Assembly: GCA_003577005.1 (NCBI GenBank)
Contig: QEUW01000234.1
Coordinates: forward strand, 1-12,447
Length of the DNA stretch: 12,447 bases
Direction: 5' to 3'
Source of the DNA: Chloroflexota bacterium
GTDB taxonomy: Bacteria; Chloroflexota; Anaerolineae; Caldilineales; Caldilineaceae
Shown here: in pieces, positions 1 through 9,100 of the stretch
How positions within the stretch are numbered: position 1 is the first letter of the stretch
Layout of the letters: each line of letters opens with the position of its first letter
Program-made: the position numbers and the translations under genes
The notes under the pieces: generated by a model
What the model was told of the DNA's origin: nothing
The model's database searches: none
What the model saw: only the letters and a program-made list of their open reading frames with translations

Positions 1-99
1 GACTATGTTTTTCTCCTAACGATGCACCATATCGTGTCGGACGGGTGGTCAATGCAGGTGTTTGCCCGGGAGCTGGCCGAGCTGTACGCCGCCTTTGCG
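1..99 (+). repeat. 99-bp direct terminal repeat, left copy
   Basis: Bases 1-99 are identical to 12349-12447. They encode the HHIVSDG active-site region of a C domain in the same frame in both copies. The exact 99-base length at the very ends of the window is what an assembler leaves when it closes a loop by a k-mer overlap. The alternatives are a tandem duplication or two C domains with an identical stretch. Confidence 0.97.
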
Positions 100-2778
100 G
101 CCGGACGACCGTCGCCCCTCGCCGAGTTGCCCATCCAATACGCCGATTTCGCCCTCTGGCAGCGTGAACGCCTGGAGGGGGAGGTGCTGGGGCGGCAACT
201 GGCCTACTGGCAGCAGCAGCTGGCCGGGCTTGCGGGGCTGGAGCTGCCGACCGACCGGCCGCGCCCGCCGGTGGCTTCCTTCCGGGGCGACCAGTTGGAC
301 GTGCGGCTGGCGCCGGCCCTGGTGGGAGGCCTCAAGCGGCTCAGCGCACAAGCCGGCACCACCCTCTTCATGACCTTGCTGGCGGCGTTCACGACGCTCC
401 TCCAGCGCTATACCGGCCAGGCGGACATTGTGGTGGGGGCGCCCATCGCCGGTCGCAACCGGGCAGAACTCGAGCCGCTGATCGGCTTCTTCGTCAACAC
501 GCTGGTGCTGCGCATCGACCAGGCGGGCAATCCTCGTTTTCGCCAGTTGCTGGAGCGGGTGCGGGCGGTGACGCTGGCGGCCTATGCGCATGAGGAGGTG
601 CCGTTTGAGAAGCTGGTGGAGGAACTCCAGCCCGTGCGCGACCTCAGCCGCAATCCCTTGTGCCAGGTGGCCTTTCAGTTGTTCACCGCCCCCCCCGCCA
701 CGCTGCCGGCCAGTGCCACCCCCAGCACAATTGCGCAGATGTCACGTCACTACCATACCCTGCTTGCGGCGGTTGTTGCCAATCCTGAGCAGCGCCTTTC
801 TGACCTTCCTCTCCTCACTTCTGAAGAGCGGCAGCGCCTCCTGGTTGAGTGGAATGACACTGGGAGTGGCTATCCCCAAGCTGTCTCTGTCGATACGCTG
901 TTTAAGCGCCAAGTCGAACTGAATGCGGATCGGGTGGCCATGGTCTATGGCGGAGAGCAGTTGACCTACAACGAGTTGGATCGCCGCGCCAATCGGCTGG
1001 CCTGCTATTTGCGCACTCGCGGGATTGGCCCTGAAAGCCTGGTGGGCCTGTGTCTGGACCGTTCGCCGGCAATGGTGGTCGCCATTCTCGGCATCGTTAA
1101 AGCTGGCGGCGCTTATCTGCCCTTAGATCCTTCCTATCCACCTGAACGCTTAGCATTCATGCTCGAAGACAGCCGGGCAGCTCTGGTATTAACTAGCTGG
1201 GCGCTGAAGGACCGGGTAGCAGCAGTGGCGAAGGTCGATATCATCAACCTCGAACAGGTCTGGTCGGAGATCGACATCGAGCCTGAGGAGACTTTGGCCG
1301 TACAGACTGGGCCTGATCATCTTCTCTACGTAATGTATACCTCGGGCTCGACCGGTGTTCCAAAAGGGATCGGCATTCCTCATCGTGCTGTCATCCGGTT
1401 GGTGTGCAACACGAATTACATTGCTCTCGACGAGTCTGATCGGGTCGCTCAGGCATCCAACAGCGCGTTCGATGCGATGACATTTGAGCTTTGGGGCGCG
1501 CTCTTAAACGGCGCCTGCTTGGTAGGAATTTCCCAGGAGGTGCTGTTGTCGCCTTCGGAGTTGGCGAGAACGTTAAGGCAGTACGGGATTACAACCTTAT
1601 TCTTGACGACAGCACTATTTAATCAGATCGCGCAAACTGCAGGGTCTGCCTTCAAAGAGATGCGCCATGTGCTGTTTGGCGGCGAGGCAGTGATTCCTCA
1701 TTGGGTAGCTGAGGTGCTCACCCATGGCCCACCGCAGCGTCTTCTGCATGTGTATGGTCCCACGGAGAACACAACCTTCTCCACCTGGTATCTGGTGGAC
1801 GAGGTTCCGCCGGGAGCCACCACTATCCCTATCGGACGGTCGCTCGCCAATGATGCTGTTTATATCCTCGACCGCCATCTCAACCCGGTGCCTGTAGGCA
1901 TCGTAGGCGAGCTTTATCTCAGCGGCCCTGGTCTGGCGCGAGGCTACTTCAACCATCCTGCTCTCACGGCGGAAAAATTCCTCCCCAACCCCTACGCCAG
2001 CGAGCCTGGCGCTCGAATGTACCGGACCGGCGATCTGGCTCGCTTCTTGCCCAATGGCAATGTCGAGTTCCTCGGTCGCACCGACCACCAGGTAAAGCTA
2101 CGCGGCTTCCGCATCGAGTTGGGAGAGATCGAGGCAGTGTTAGGACAGCACCCGGCAGTTCAGCAGGCAGTGGTGTTGCTGCACCAGAACATCCAGGGGG
2201 AGAAAAAGCTTATTGCTTATGTTGTTCCGGTAAAGAGTTCTAGGCCCACTGTCACTGACCTTTACAGCCACCTGCAGCAGCGGCTTCCTGATTACATGAT
2301 TCCAGGAGCGTTTATTCTACTTAATGAGCTGCCGCTAACACCCAATGGCAAGCTCGACCGGCAGGCCCTGCCCGCTCCGGATACGATTCGCCCAGAGTTG
2401 GTTAATGCCTATGAGCCTCCCCGTAACAAGGTCGAAGAGACTCTCGCCACCATTTGGGCTGATCTCCTGGGCATAGAAAGAGTCGGCATCTACGACAACT
2501 TTTTCGAGATCGGGGGTCATTCCTTGCTTGCTACCCAACTCGTCTCCCGCATCGAGAATGCTTTTCACGTCGAAATCCCGCTACGTACTGTGTTTGAGGC
2601 GTCAACTGTAGCCAGCCTTGCTCAAGTTCTGATAAATATGCAGCGCGAGTCACGGGAAACTGACACGGTCCGCATAGTGCCGCTCGAAAACGAACTCACC
2701 TTACAGCAGATCGATCAGATTTCGGATGAAGAAGTGGAAGATCAACTGCGAAAGCTGCTGGAGGAGACTGGCAAATGA
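1..2778 (+). CDS. NRPS module C(partial)-A-T, predicted Ile/Val-type, 5' truncated
   Basis: Non-ribosomal peptide synthetase module that would activate an amino acid, load it on its carrier and condense it with an upstream peptide in the cytoplasm. The frame is open from base 1. The ATG at 22 sits inside the C-domain active site and is not a true start. Counting from base 1: C domain with HHIVSDG at residues 9-15, then IGFFVN and the VPFEKLVEEL block; A domain with YTSGSTGVPKG (446-456), FDAMTFE (Asp491), VYGPTE (Tyr585), YRTGDL, GRTDHQVKLRGFRIE, and NGKLDR with catalytic Lys784; T domain with GGHSLL (phosphopantetheine Ser841). My reading of the specificity positions is DAFFLGVTFK, like branched aliphatic (Ile/Val) codes; this is inference. 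The C domain lacks about 42 residues near base 700-725 compared with the next gene, and bases 45-720 are unusually GC-rich. The acidic helical tail (2689-2775) looks like a docking element. The stop overlaps the next start (ATGA). If the window ends are joined, the 5' part is the gene at 11833. Confidence 0.93.
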   Translation, partial: DYVFLLTMHHIVSDGWSMQVFARELAELYAAFAAGRPSPLAELPIQYADFALWQRERLEGEVLGRQLAYWQQQLAGLAGLELPTDRPRPPVASFRGDQLDVRLAPALVGGLKRLSAQAGTTLFMTLLAAFTTLLQRYTGQADIVVGAPIAGRNRAELEPLIGFFVNTLVLRIDQAGNPRFRQLLERVRAVTLAAYAHEEVPFEKLVEELQPVRDLSRNPLCQVAFQLFTAPPATLPASATPSTIAQMSRHYHTLLAAVVANPEQRLSDLPLLTSEERQRLLVEWNDTGSGYPQAVSVDTLFKRQVELNADRVAMVYGGEQLTYNELDRRANRLACYLRTRGIGPESLVGLCLDRSPAMVVAILGIVKAGGAYLPLDPSYPPERLAFMLEDSRAALVLTSWALKDRVAAVAKVDIINLEQVWSEIDIEPEETLAVQTGPDHLLYVMYTSGSTGVPKGIGIPHRAVIRLVCNTNYIALDESDRVAQASNSAFDAMTFELWGALLNGACLVGISQEVLLSPSELARTLRQYGITTLFLTTALFNQIAQTAGSAFKEMRHVLFGGEAVIPHWVAEVLTHGPPQRLLHVYGPTENTTFSTWYLVDEVPPGATTIPIGRSLANDAVYILDRHLNPVPVGIVGELYLSGPGLARGYFNHPALTAEKFLPNPYASEPGARMYRTGDLARFLPNGNVEFLGRTDHQVKLRGFRIELGEIEAVLGQHPAVQQAVVLLHQNIQGEKKLIAYVVPVKSSRPTVTDLYSHLQQRLPDYMIPGAFILLNELPLTPNGKLDRQALPAPDTIRPELVNAYEPPRNKVEETLATIWADLLGIERVGIYDNFFEIGGHSLLATQLVSRIENAFHVEIPLRTVFEASTVASLAQVLINMQRESRETDTVRIVPLENELTLQQIDQISDEEVEDQLRKLLEETGK
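45..720 (+). other. GC-rich segment covering the C-terminal half of a C domain
   Basis: Hand counts of 60-base lines give about 73% GC at 61-120, 73% at 181-240, 77% at 301-360 and 72% at 541-600 and 661-720, with a lower 58% at 481-540. Lines at 721, 781, 1141 and 3241 give 58, 58, 55 and 43%. The left edge falls near the HHxxxDG codons inside the 99-bp repeat and the right edge near 720. The segment encodes a normal, colinear half C domain with codons ending strongly in G or C, as if taken from a higher-GC gene. Confidence 0.75.
697..727 (+). other. Probable recombination or chimera junction with loss of about 42 C-domain residues
   Basis: After CQVAFQL the protein passes through a short Pro/Ala/Thr-rich stretch directly to TIAQMSRHYHTLL. 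In the gene at 2775 the same landmarks are separated by 57 residues, including the EYNTDLFD strand; here only about 15 residues lie between them. Base composition also changes here. The frame is kept. Confidence 0.7.
2760..2766 (+). promoter_or_regulatory. Ribosome binding site GGAGGAG for the gene at 2775
   Basis: A strong Shine-Dalgarno sequence inside the end of the preceding gene, 8 bases before the ATG. With the ATGA overlap it indicates translational coupling of the two NRPS genes. Confidence 0.8.
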
Positions 2779-5700
2779 GCAGTGTCGATCAACGCCTATC
2801 GGACCTTTCTCCCCAAGAAAAACGAAAGCTGCTCGCCCAACTCTTACAGGAAAAGGCCAAAAAGCCTGCATCCTTCCCACTGTCCTTTGCACAACAACGG
2901 CTTTGGTTTCTGGATCAACTAGCCCCTGGTAATCCGTTTTATAACATCCCGATCGTTGCGCCATTCAGCGGCAGTGTGGAGATTCTGACACAAATCCTGA
3001 ATGAAGTTGTTCGGCGGCATGAAGCATTGCGCACCACATTTCGCGCCATTGAAGGACAGCCCGTGCAGGTGATCGCCCCTTCACTAAAGCTGGACTTGCC
3101 AATCATTGACCTACGACAATTGCCTGATGGTGACAGGCAAGCCGAGGCCAATCGTCTCGTGGAGGAGGAGATTCAACGGCCGTTCGACCTGGCAAGTGGT
3201 CCGCTGGTCCGCGCGATGCTGCTGCAGCTGGATGCATTCCGCTATCTTTTTGTCCTCACTATGCACCATATTATTTCCGACGGCTGGTCAATGGAGATCT
3301 TCTCCCGCGAGCTGAGCACGCTCTACCAGCACTTCATCAAGGGGCAACCCTCTCCTCTCCCGGATCTGCCCATTCAGTACGCTGATTTTGCTGTGTGGCA
3401 GCGAGATTGGTTGAAGGGAGAAGTGTTAGAGAAGCAACTGGCCTACTGGAAGAAGCAATTGGCTGACCTGCCTGTGCTGCAGCTACCCACCGACCGCCCG
3501 CGGCCCAACGAGCAGCGATTTCAAGGCGCCTATCACAAGATTGCGCTCTCTCCCACTCTGTCCGCCGAGCTTAGGCAACTGAGCCGGGAGGAAGGAGTGA
3601 CCCTATTCATGACCTTGGTGGCTGCCTTCAAGACCCTGCTTTATCGCTACTCTGGCCAGACTGATATTGTAGTGGGAGTGCCTATCGCCGGCCGCAACCG
3701 GTTGGAGCTCGAGAACCTCATCGGCTTTTTCGTCAACTCGCTTGTGCTGCGCACCGACTTGTCTGGCAATCCTACCTTCCGTCAACTCCTCAGCCGAGTA
3801 CGAGAGGCGGCCTTGGACGCTTATGCACATCAGGATTTACCCTTTGAGAAGCTGGTAGATGAACTCCGGCCGCAGCGAGACCTGAGCCGCAATCCCCTCT
3901 TTCAAGTAACCTTTCAGCTGATCAAGCTGCACCAGTTAGCGGACACGACCCTCCAGGCAGACGACCCAATCCTTTCTTCCCTAAAGGTCCGGCGTGGCAC
4001 CGCCATTTTCGATATTGCCTTTAGCCTGTGGGATGGACCAGCGGGCATTAATGGTGGTTTTGAATATAACACCGATCTTTTCGACCCAGATACTGTTGAG
4101 CGGATGGCAGGTCACTTTCAAACCCTGCTGGCTGGGATCGTCGCCGATCCACAGACTCGATTGGGGCAATTGGCGCTGCTGCCGGATGGCGAACGGAAAC
4201 AGATCCTGGAAATCTGGAATAGGACAAGCGCCTGCTACCCAGCGGATCGCTGTCTGCATGAGCCATTTGAAGCCCAGGTCGCAAAAACACCTGATTCAGT
4301 TGCCGTGAGTTTTGAAGATCAGTCCGTCACTTATCGGGAGCTAAACCGGCGCGCCAACCAGCTTGCCCACCGGTTGCAGGGGTACGGTGTAGGACCGGAT
4401 GTGTTGGTTGGCCTCTTTCTCGAACGATCGATCGAAATGGTTGTGGGATTGTTGGCTGTGCTCAAGGCAGGTGGGGCTTATGTCCCTCTGGATCCGGCCT
4501 ATCCGACTGAACGCCTGTCATTGATGCTAGGTGATATCCCCGCTCCCGTTCTGCTCACTCAGAAGCATTTGCTGCCGATCTTGCCCACACATGCCGCCAA
4601 GGTGATCTTGCTGGATGATCATCAGGAACTGGCGGCGGATTTACATCTCGAGAACGTCAGAAGCGCCGTGCAGCCTGACCACCTGGCGTATGTCATTTTC
4701 ACTTCCGGCTCCACTGGAAAGCCCAAAGGAGTGATGATCTCCCACCGGGCGATCTGCAACCACATGGAATGGATGGCATCAACCTTTCCACTGACGGAGG
4801 AGGATGCCATCTTGCAGAGAACCCCGTTTAGCTTCGACGCATCAGTCTGGGAATTCTATGCACCGCTATGGGCCGGTGCGCGTCTGGTGATGGCCTCTCC
4901 TCAACGTTACCAGGATGGGGCCGAGCTGGTCCGGCAAATTCAGAAGCACAAGATCACGATTCTGCAACTAGTGCCCTCTCTGCTGGCGTTACTCCTCGAT
5001 GTCTCTGGTGTTGAGAGTTGTCGCTCGCTGCGGCGAGTTTACTGTGGCGGCGAGGCGCTCCCACCGGACCTGGTTACGCTCTTCTACGAGCGGCTCGATG
5101 CGAATCTATTCAATCTCTATGGTCCTACTGAGACAACAGTTGATGCTACGGTATGGGAATGTCGGGAGATCGAGAAGTATCAAGCCGTCCTGATTGGGCG
5201 TCCTATCGCTAACAATCAGGCCTATATATTGGATGACTGGTTGCAGCCGGTACCTATTGGCGTTCCTGGAGAACTCTATCTCGGCGGAGTTGGCCTCGGG
5301 CGAGGCTATTTACACCAGGGAGCATTGACGGCGGAGCGCTTCATTCCCCACCCGTTCGACAGTGCAGGCGGAACGCGCCTGTATAAAACAGGAGACCTAG
5401 TCCGCTACCGGCCAGATGGAAATATTGAATATTTGGGCCGTACCGACCACCAGGTAAAGGTCCGCGGCTTTCGTATTGAGCTAGGCGAAGTAGAAGCTCT
5501 CCTTCGCGAGTACGAGGGCATTAAAGACGCCATCGTTGTCCCTAAGGCGGAGTCGGTAAATGGACAATCACTAGTTGCCTATGTTTTGTGGACTGGACCA
5601 TTGCCTCTCTCAGTTACCAAGTTGCGCCGTTTCCTCAGCCAGCAATTGCCGGAGTATATGGTGCCCACCCACTTTGTGTCGCTGGATGTGTTTCCATTGC

Positions 5701-6101
5701 TCCCAAATGGGAAAGTAAATCGCAAAGCGCTACCGGACCCGGCTGGACTCTATCCAGCGCAGGAAACGACCTATGCCGCGCCCCACACCGTCTTAGAACG
5801 AAAGGTTGCTGCGGTCTGGCAGGAGGCTTTACAGCTTGACAAAGTGGGCATATATGACAACTTTTTTGATCTCGGCGGGCATTCCCTGCTGATGATTCGC
5901 CTCCACAGCAAGCTGCGCGAAATGGTGAACGCAGACCTGTCTTTGATGGATCTGTTTCGCTACCCCACGATTAATGCCCTCGTTCAACATTTGAGCCAGG
6001 AGGAACAGGCCACGCCATCCTTTGACAAAATCGAAGAGCGTTCTAAGAAACATAGAGAAGCGATGCAGCAGCGCCAAAGAATGAGGAGAAAGTCTGCATG
6101 A
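2775..6101 (+). CDS. NRPS module C-A-T, predicted glutamine-activating
   Basis: Complete single-module peptide synthetase of 1108 residues. An N-terminal amphipathic helix (about 1-30, with LSPQEKRKLLAQLL) precedes an LCL-like C domain (about 36-460) with LSFAQQRLWF, HHIISDG at 164-170 (catalytic second His165), IGFFVN and EYNTDLFD. The A domain (about 480-985) shows LTQ/LKAGGAYVPLDPAYP, FTSGSTGKPKG (642-652), FDASVWE (Asp688), LYGPTE (Tyr782), YKTGDL, GRTDHQVKVRGFRIE, and NGKVNR with Lys980. The T domain has DLGGHSLL with Ser1037. The specificity residues I read are DAWQYGLVDK, very close to known glutamine codes (DAWQFGL-type); this is a motif comparison from memory. There is no epimerase or methyltransferase domain. 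The last 26 residues (from 6021) are strongly basic (Lys/Arg/Gln-rich), unlike the acidic tails of its neighbours, and precede a PKS, so they may form the NRPS-to-PKS interface. The start is fixed by GGAGGAG 8 bases upstream and the ATGA overlap with the preceding gene. Confidence 0.96.
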   Translation: MSSVDQRLSDLSPQEKRKLLAQLLQEKAKKPASFPLSFAQQRLWFLDQLAPGNPFYNIPIVAPFSGSVEILTQILNEVVRRHEALRTTFRAIEGQPVQVIAPSLKLDLPIIDLRQLPDGDRQAEANRLVEEEIQRPFDLASGPLVRAMLLQLDAFRYLFVLTMHHIISDGWSMEIFSRELSTLYQHFIKGQPSPLPDLPIQYADFAVWQRDWLKGEVLEKQLAYWKKQLADLPVLQLPTDRPRPNEQRFQGAYHKIALSPTLSAELRQLSREEGVTLFMTLVAAFKTLLYRYSGQTDIVVGVPIAGRNRLELENLIGFFVNSLVLRTDLSGNPTFRQLLSRVREAALDAYAHQDLPFEKLVDELRPQRDLSRNPLFQVTFQLIKLHQLADTTLQADDPILSSLKVRRGTAIFDIAFSLWDGPAGINGGFEYNTDLFDPDTVERMAGHFQTLLAGIVADPQTRLGQLALLPDGERKQILEIWNRTSACYPADRCLHEPFEAQVAKTPDSVAVSFEDQSVTYRELNRRANQLAHRLQGYGVGPDVLVGLFLERSIEMVVGLLAVLKAGGAYVPLDPAYPTERLSLMLGDIPAPVLLTQKHLLPILPTHAAKVILLDDHQELAADLHLENVRSAVQPDHLAYVIFTSGSTGKPKGVMISHRAICNHMEWMASTFPLTEEDAILQRTPFSFDASVWEFYAPLWAGARLVMASPQRYQDGAELVRQIQKHKITILQLVPSLLALLLDVSGVESCRSLRRVYCGGEALPPDLVTLFYERLDANLFNLYGPTETTVDATVWECREIEKYQAVLIGRPIANNQAYILDDWLQPVPIGVPGELYLGGVGLGRGYLHQGALTAERFIPHPFDSAGGTRLYKTGDLVRYRPDGNIEYLGRTDHQVKVRGFRIELGEVEALLREYEGIKDAIVVPKAESVNGQSLVAYVLWTGPLPLSVTKLRRFLSQQLPEYMVPTHFVSLDVFPLLPNGKVNRKALPDPAGLYPAQETTYAAPHTVLERKVAAVWQEALQLDKVGIYDNFFDLGGHSLLMIRLHSKLREMVNADLSLMDLFRYPTINALVQHLSQEEQATPSFDKIEERSKKHREAMQQRQRMRRKSA
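6083..6088 (+). promoter_or_regulatory. Ribosome binding site GAGGAG for the PKS gene
   Basis: GAGGAG lies 9 bases before the ATG at 6098, inside the 3' end of the preceding NRPS gene, and supports the overlapping start. Confidence 0.8.
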
Positions 6102-9100
6102 GTAAAGTCGATCCATACGACGGGCTAGATGGGATCGCCATCATTGGCATGAGCGGCCGGTTCCCCGGTGCGAGCGACCTGGCCCAGTTTTGGCAGAACT
6201 TGAGCGATGGCGTTGAGTCCATTTCAAGTTTTACCGCCGACGATCTGATAGCTGTCGGCGTCGATGCAGCCGTCATGAAACATCCGAACTACGTCAATGC
6301 TGCTGCTGTCGTGGATGGTATCGAGTTATTCGATACCGCCTTTTTTGGCTACAGCCCTCGCGAAGCAGAGCTGATCGATCCACAGCAACGGCTCCTGCTA
6401 GAGTGCGCCTGGGAAGCGCTCGAGGACGCCGGCTATGACCCAGATCGTTTTGCGGGCTTAATTGGAGTGTATGCCAGTGCTGGGATGAGCCGTTATATGT
6501 TTAACCTCTATGCCAACCAAAAGCTGGCGGCACTGGTGGGGGCTTTTCAGATCATGATCGGCAATGACAAAGATCATGCCAGCACCCGCTTGGCATACAA
6601 GTTAAACCTCACAGGCCCGGTTATGACTGTGCAGACGGCCTGCTCGTCGTCGCTGGTAGCGGTGTGCATGGCGTGCGACGCCTTGTTGAACTATCAATGT
6701 GATATGGCGCTTGCGGGAGGTGTGTCGATCAACGTTCCCCAGCGGTTGGGCTATATCTATCAGGAGGGCGGGATTGCTTCTCCAGACGGCCATTGTAGAG
6801 CTTTTGACGCCAAAGCGCGCGGAACAGTTACCGGAAACGGTGTCGGGATCGTGCTCCTGAAACGCCTCTCTGATGCTTTGGCTGACGGCGATAACATTCG
6901 TGCTGTGATCAAGGGAGTGGCAGTCAACAATGATGGCTCGTCTAAGGTAGGATACACAGCCCCAAGCATCAATGGTCAGGCACAGGTGATCGCTACGGCA
7001 TTGTCTATGGCTCAAGTCGAGCCGGAGACGATTAGCTACGTGGAAACGCATGGCACGGGGACTAGATTAGGTGACCCCATCGAAGTGACTGCACTAACGC
7101 AGGTTTTTCGAGCGTCCACCGACAAGAAACATTTTTGCGCTATCGGTTCTGTGAAGACCAATATTGGTCATCTGGATCCGGCTGCCGGTATAGCGAGCTT
7201 GATAAAGACCGTTTTGGCGTTAGAACACAAAATGCTTCCACCCAGTCTGCACTTCGAGAACCCCAATCCCGAGATCGACTTTGAAAACAGCCCATTTTTC
7301 GTCAACAGCACACGCCGCGAGTGGCATACCAATGGACTACCTCGGAGGGCGGGGGTCAGTTCGTTCGGGATGGGCGGCACGAATGCCCACGTTGTGCTGG
7401 AGGAAGCGCCACCCCTGGTGGGCTCAGCGACAGCCCGGCCCTCGCAATTGTTGGTGCTATCAGCCCGCAGTGAGGCGGGGTTGGCAGCAGCAACCGAAAG
7501 ATTGGTAAACCGTTTGCAGCAACAGCCACTGCTCAACCTGGCCGATGTTGCTTACACCTACCAGGTGGGACGGCGGCCATTTGCTCACCGGCGCATCGTC
7601 GTGTGCAACGATGTTGGTGAAGCCATTACAAAACTCCAGACACACGATGCCAGACATCTCTTCAGTGGGGTGTGCGACGGGCAAGATAGGCAGCTAGTGT
7701 TCATGTTTTCAGGTCAGGGATCTCAGTATGTAAATATGGGCCGAGATCTCTACCAGCACGATCCCGTCTTCCACGAGAACGTTGACCTATGTGCACGCCT
7801 GCTCCAACCACATCTTGGTTGCGACTTGCGAGAGATTTTGTTTCCCCCCCCAGAGCGGAGCGACGCTGCGGAACACGAATTGCAGCAAACGGCGATGACG
7901 CAACCGGCTGTGTTCACCGTGGCATATGCATTGGCTCAACTGTGGATATCCTGGGGGGTGAAACCGCAGGCCATGATTGGTCACAGTATAGGCGAGTATG
8001 TAGCTGCATGTCTGGCGGATGTTTTTTCGCTGGATGATGCGCTGGCGGTGGTAGCCGCACGTGGACGCCTCATGCAGCAGATGCCCACCGGCTCGATGGT
8101 AGCGATCTCGTTGCCGGAGAACGAAGTGGAAGCGCTGCTCGATGGGGATCTGTCACTGGCAGCGACCAATGCACCGTTGCAGTCAGTGGTTGCAGGGCCG
8201 GACGAAGCCATCGCACAGCTCGAACGGCAGCTCGATGAGATGGGTGTGCAGTACGGGCGCCTGCGTACCTCACACGCCTTTCATTCAAAAATGATGGAGC
8301 CTATGTTGCAGCCGTTTCTGGACGAGGTCCGTCGAATCAACCTGCGACCGCCCCAGATACCTTATCTGTCCAACGTCACCGGTAACTGGATTACTGCAGG
8401 AGAAGCGATGGACCCAGACTATTGGGTGACGCATGTGCGGCAAGGAGTGCGGTTCACAGCAGGCATCCAGCAGTTGCTCAAAGAAGCTGAGCCGGTATTG
8501 TTGGAAGTAGGACCGGGTACAGCCTTGAGCAGCCTGGCTAGAATGCACGGCAATGGTCGATTTCCGCTGGTGGCTTTGTCTTCGATGCGGCACGCAAAGG
8601 ATACACAATCGGATTGGTCCTACTTACTGACCACCATGGGACGATTATGGATTGCCGGGGTGATCAAGGATTGGACTGGCTTGTACAAAAATGAACGCCG
8701 CCAACGCCTATCACTCCCTACCTACCCATTCGAGCGGCAGCGCTACTGGATCGACCCGCCGCGACGTGGCGAGCGACCGGTTGAACCAGCGCCTGCTGCG
8801 GGCAAAGTGCTGGATGTGAGCAACTGGTTCTATGTGCCTCATTGGCGACAGGCCAAGCCAGCACAACCGGTCACCACCCAGAATGACCTGCGGAAGACCA
8901 ACTGGCTTCTGTTCGCCGATGATGCCAATCTTGCATCACCCCTCTCGCAACGATTGCAACAGATTGGCGCTCCGGCAGTAACGGTAGTCGCCGGTGAGCA
9001 GTTCGCCAAAAGTGGAAGGCAACACTTTGCCGTCCATCCTGAGCGGCGGGAGGATTATATCACGCTGCTCAAAACCCTTCAATCGGCGGAGCAGTTTCCA

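Noticed and set aside
49..591. Long open frame on the minus strand
   Set aside because: It lies opposite the GC-rich C-domain coding sequence, has Arg/Gln-rich composition without a recognisable domain, and is explained by few stop codons in high-GC DNA. The same holds for the minus-strand frames at 1615-2088, 6602-7051 and 7168-7536.
22..2778. ATG at 22 as the start of the first gene
   Set aside because: It is the Met just before HHIVSDG, in the middle of a C domain, and the frame is open upstream to base 1. The gene is truncated by the window edge.
5900..6101. Thioesterase or epimerase domain at the end of an NRPS gene
   Set aside because: Only a short basic tail follows the T domain. No GxSxG hydrolase motif or epimerase HHxxxDG is present.
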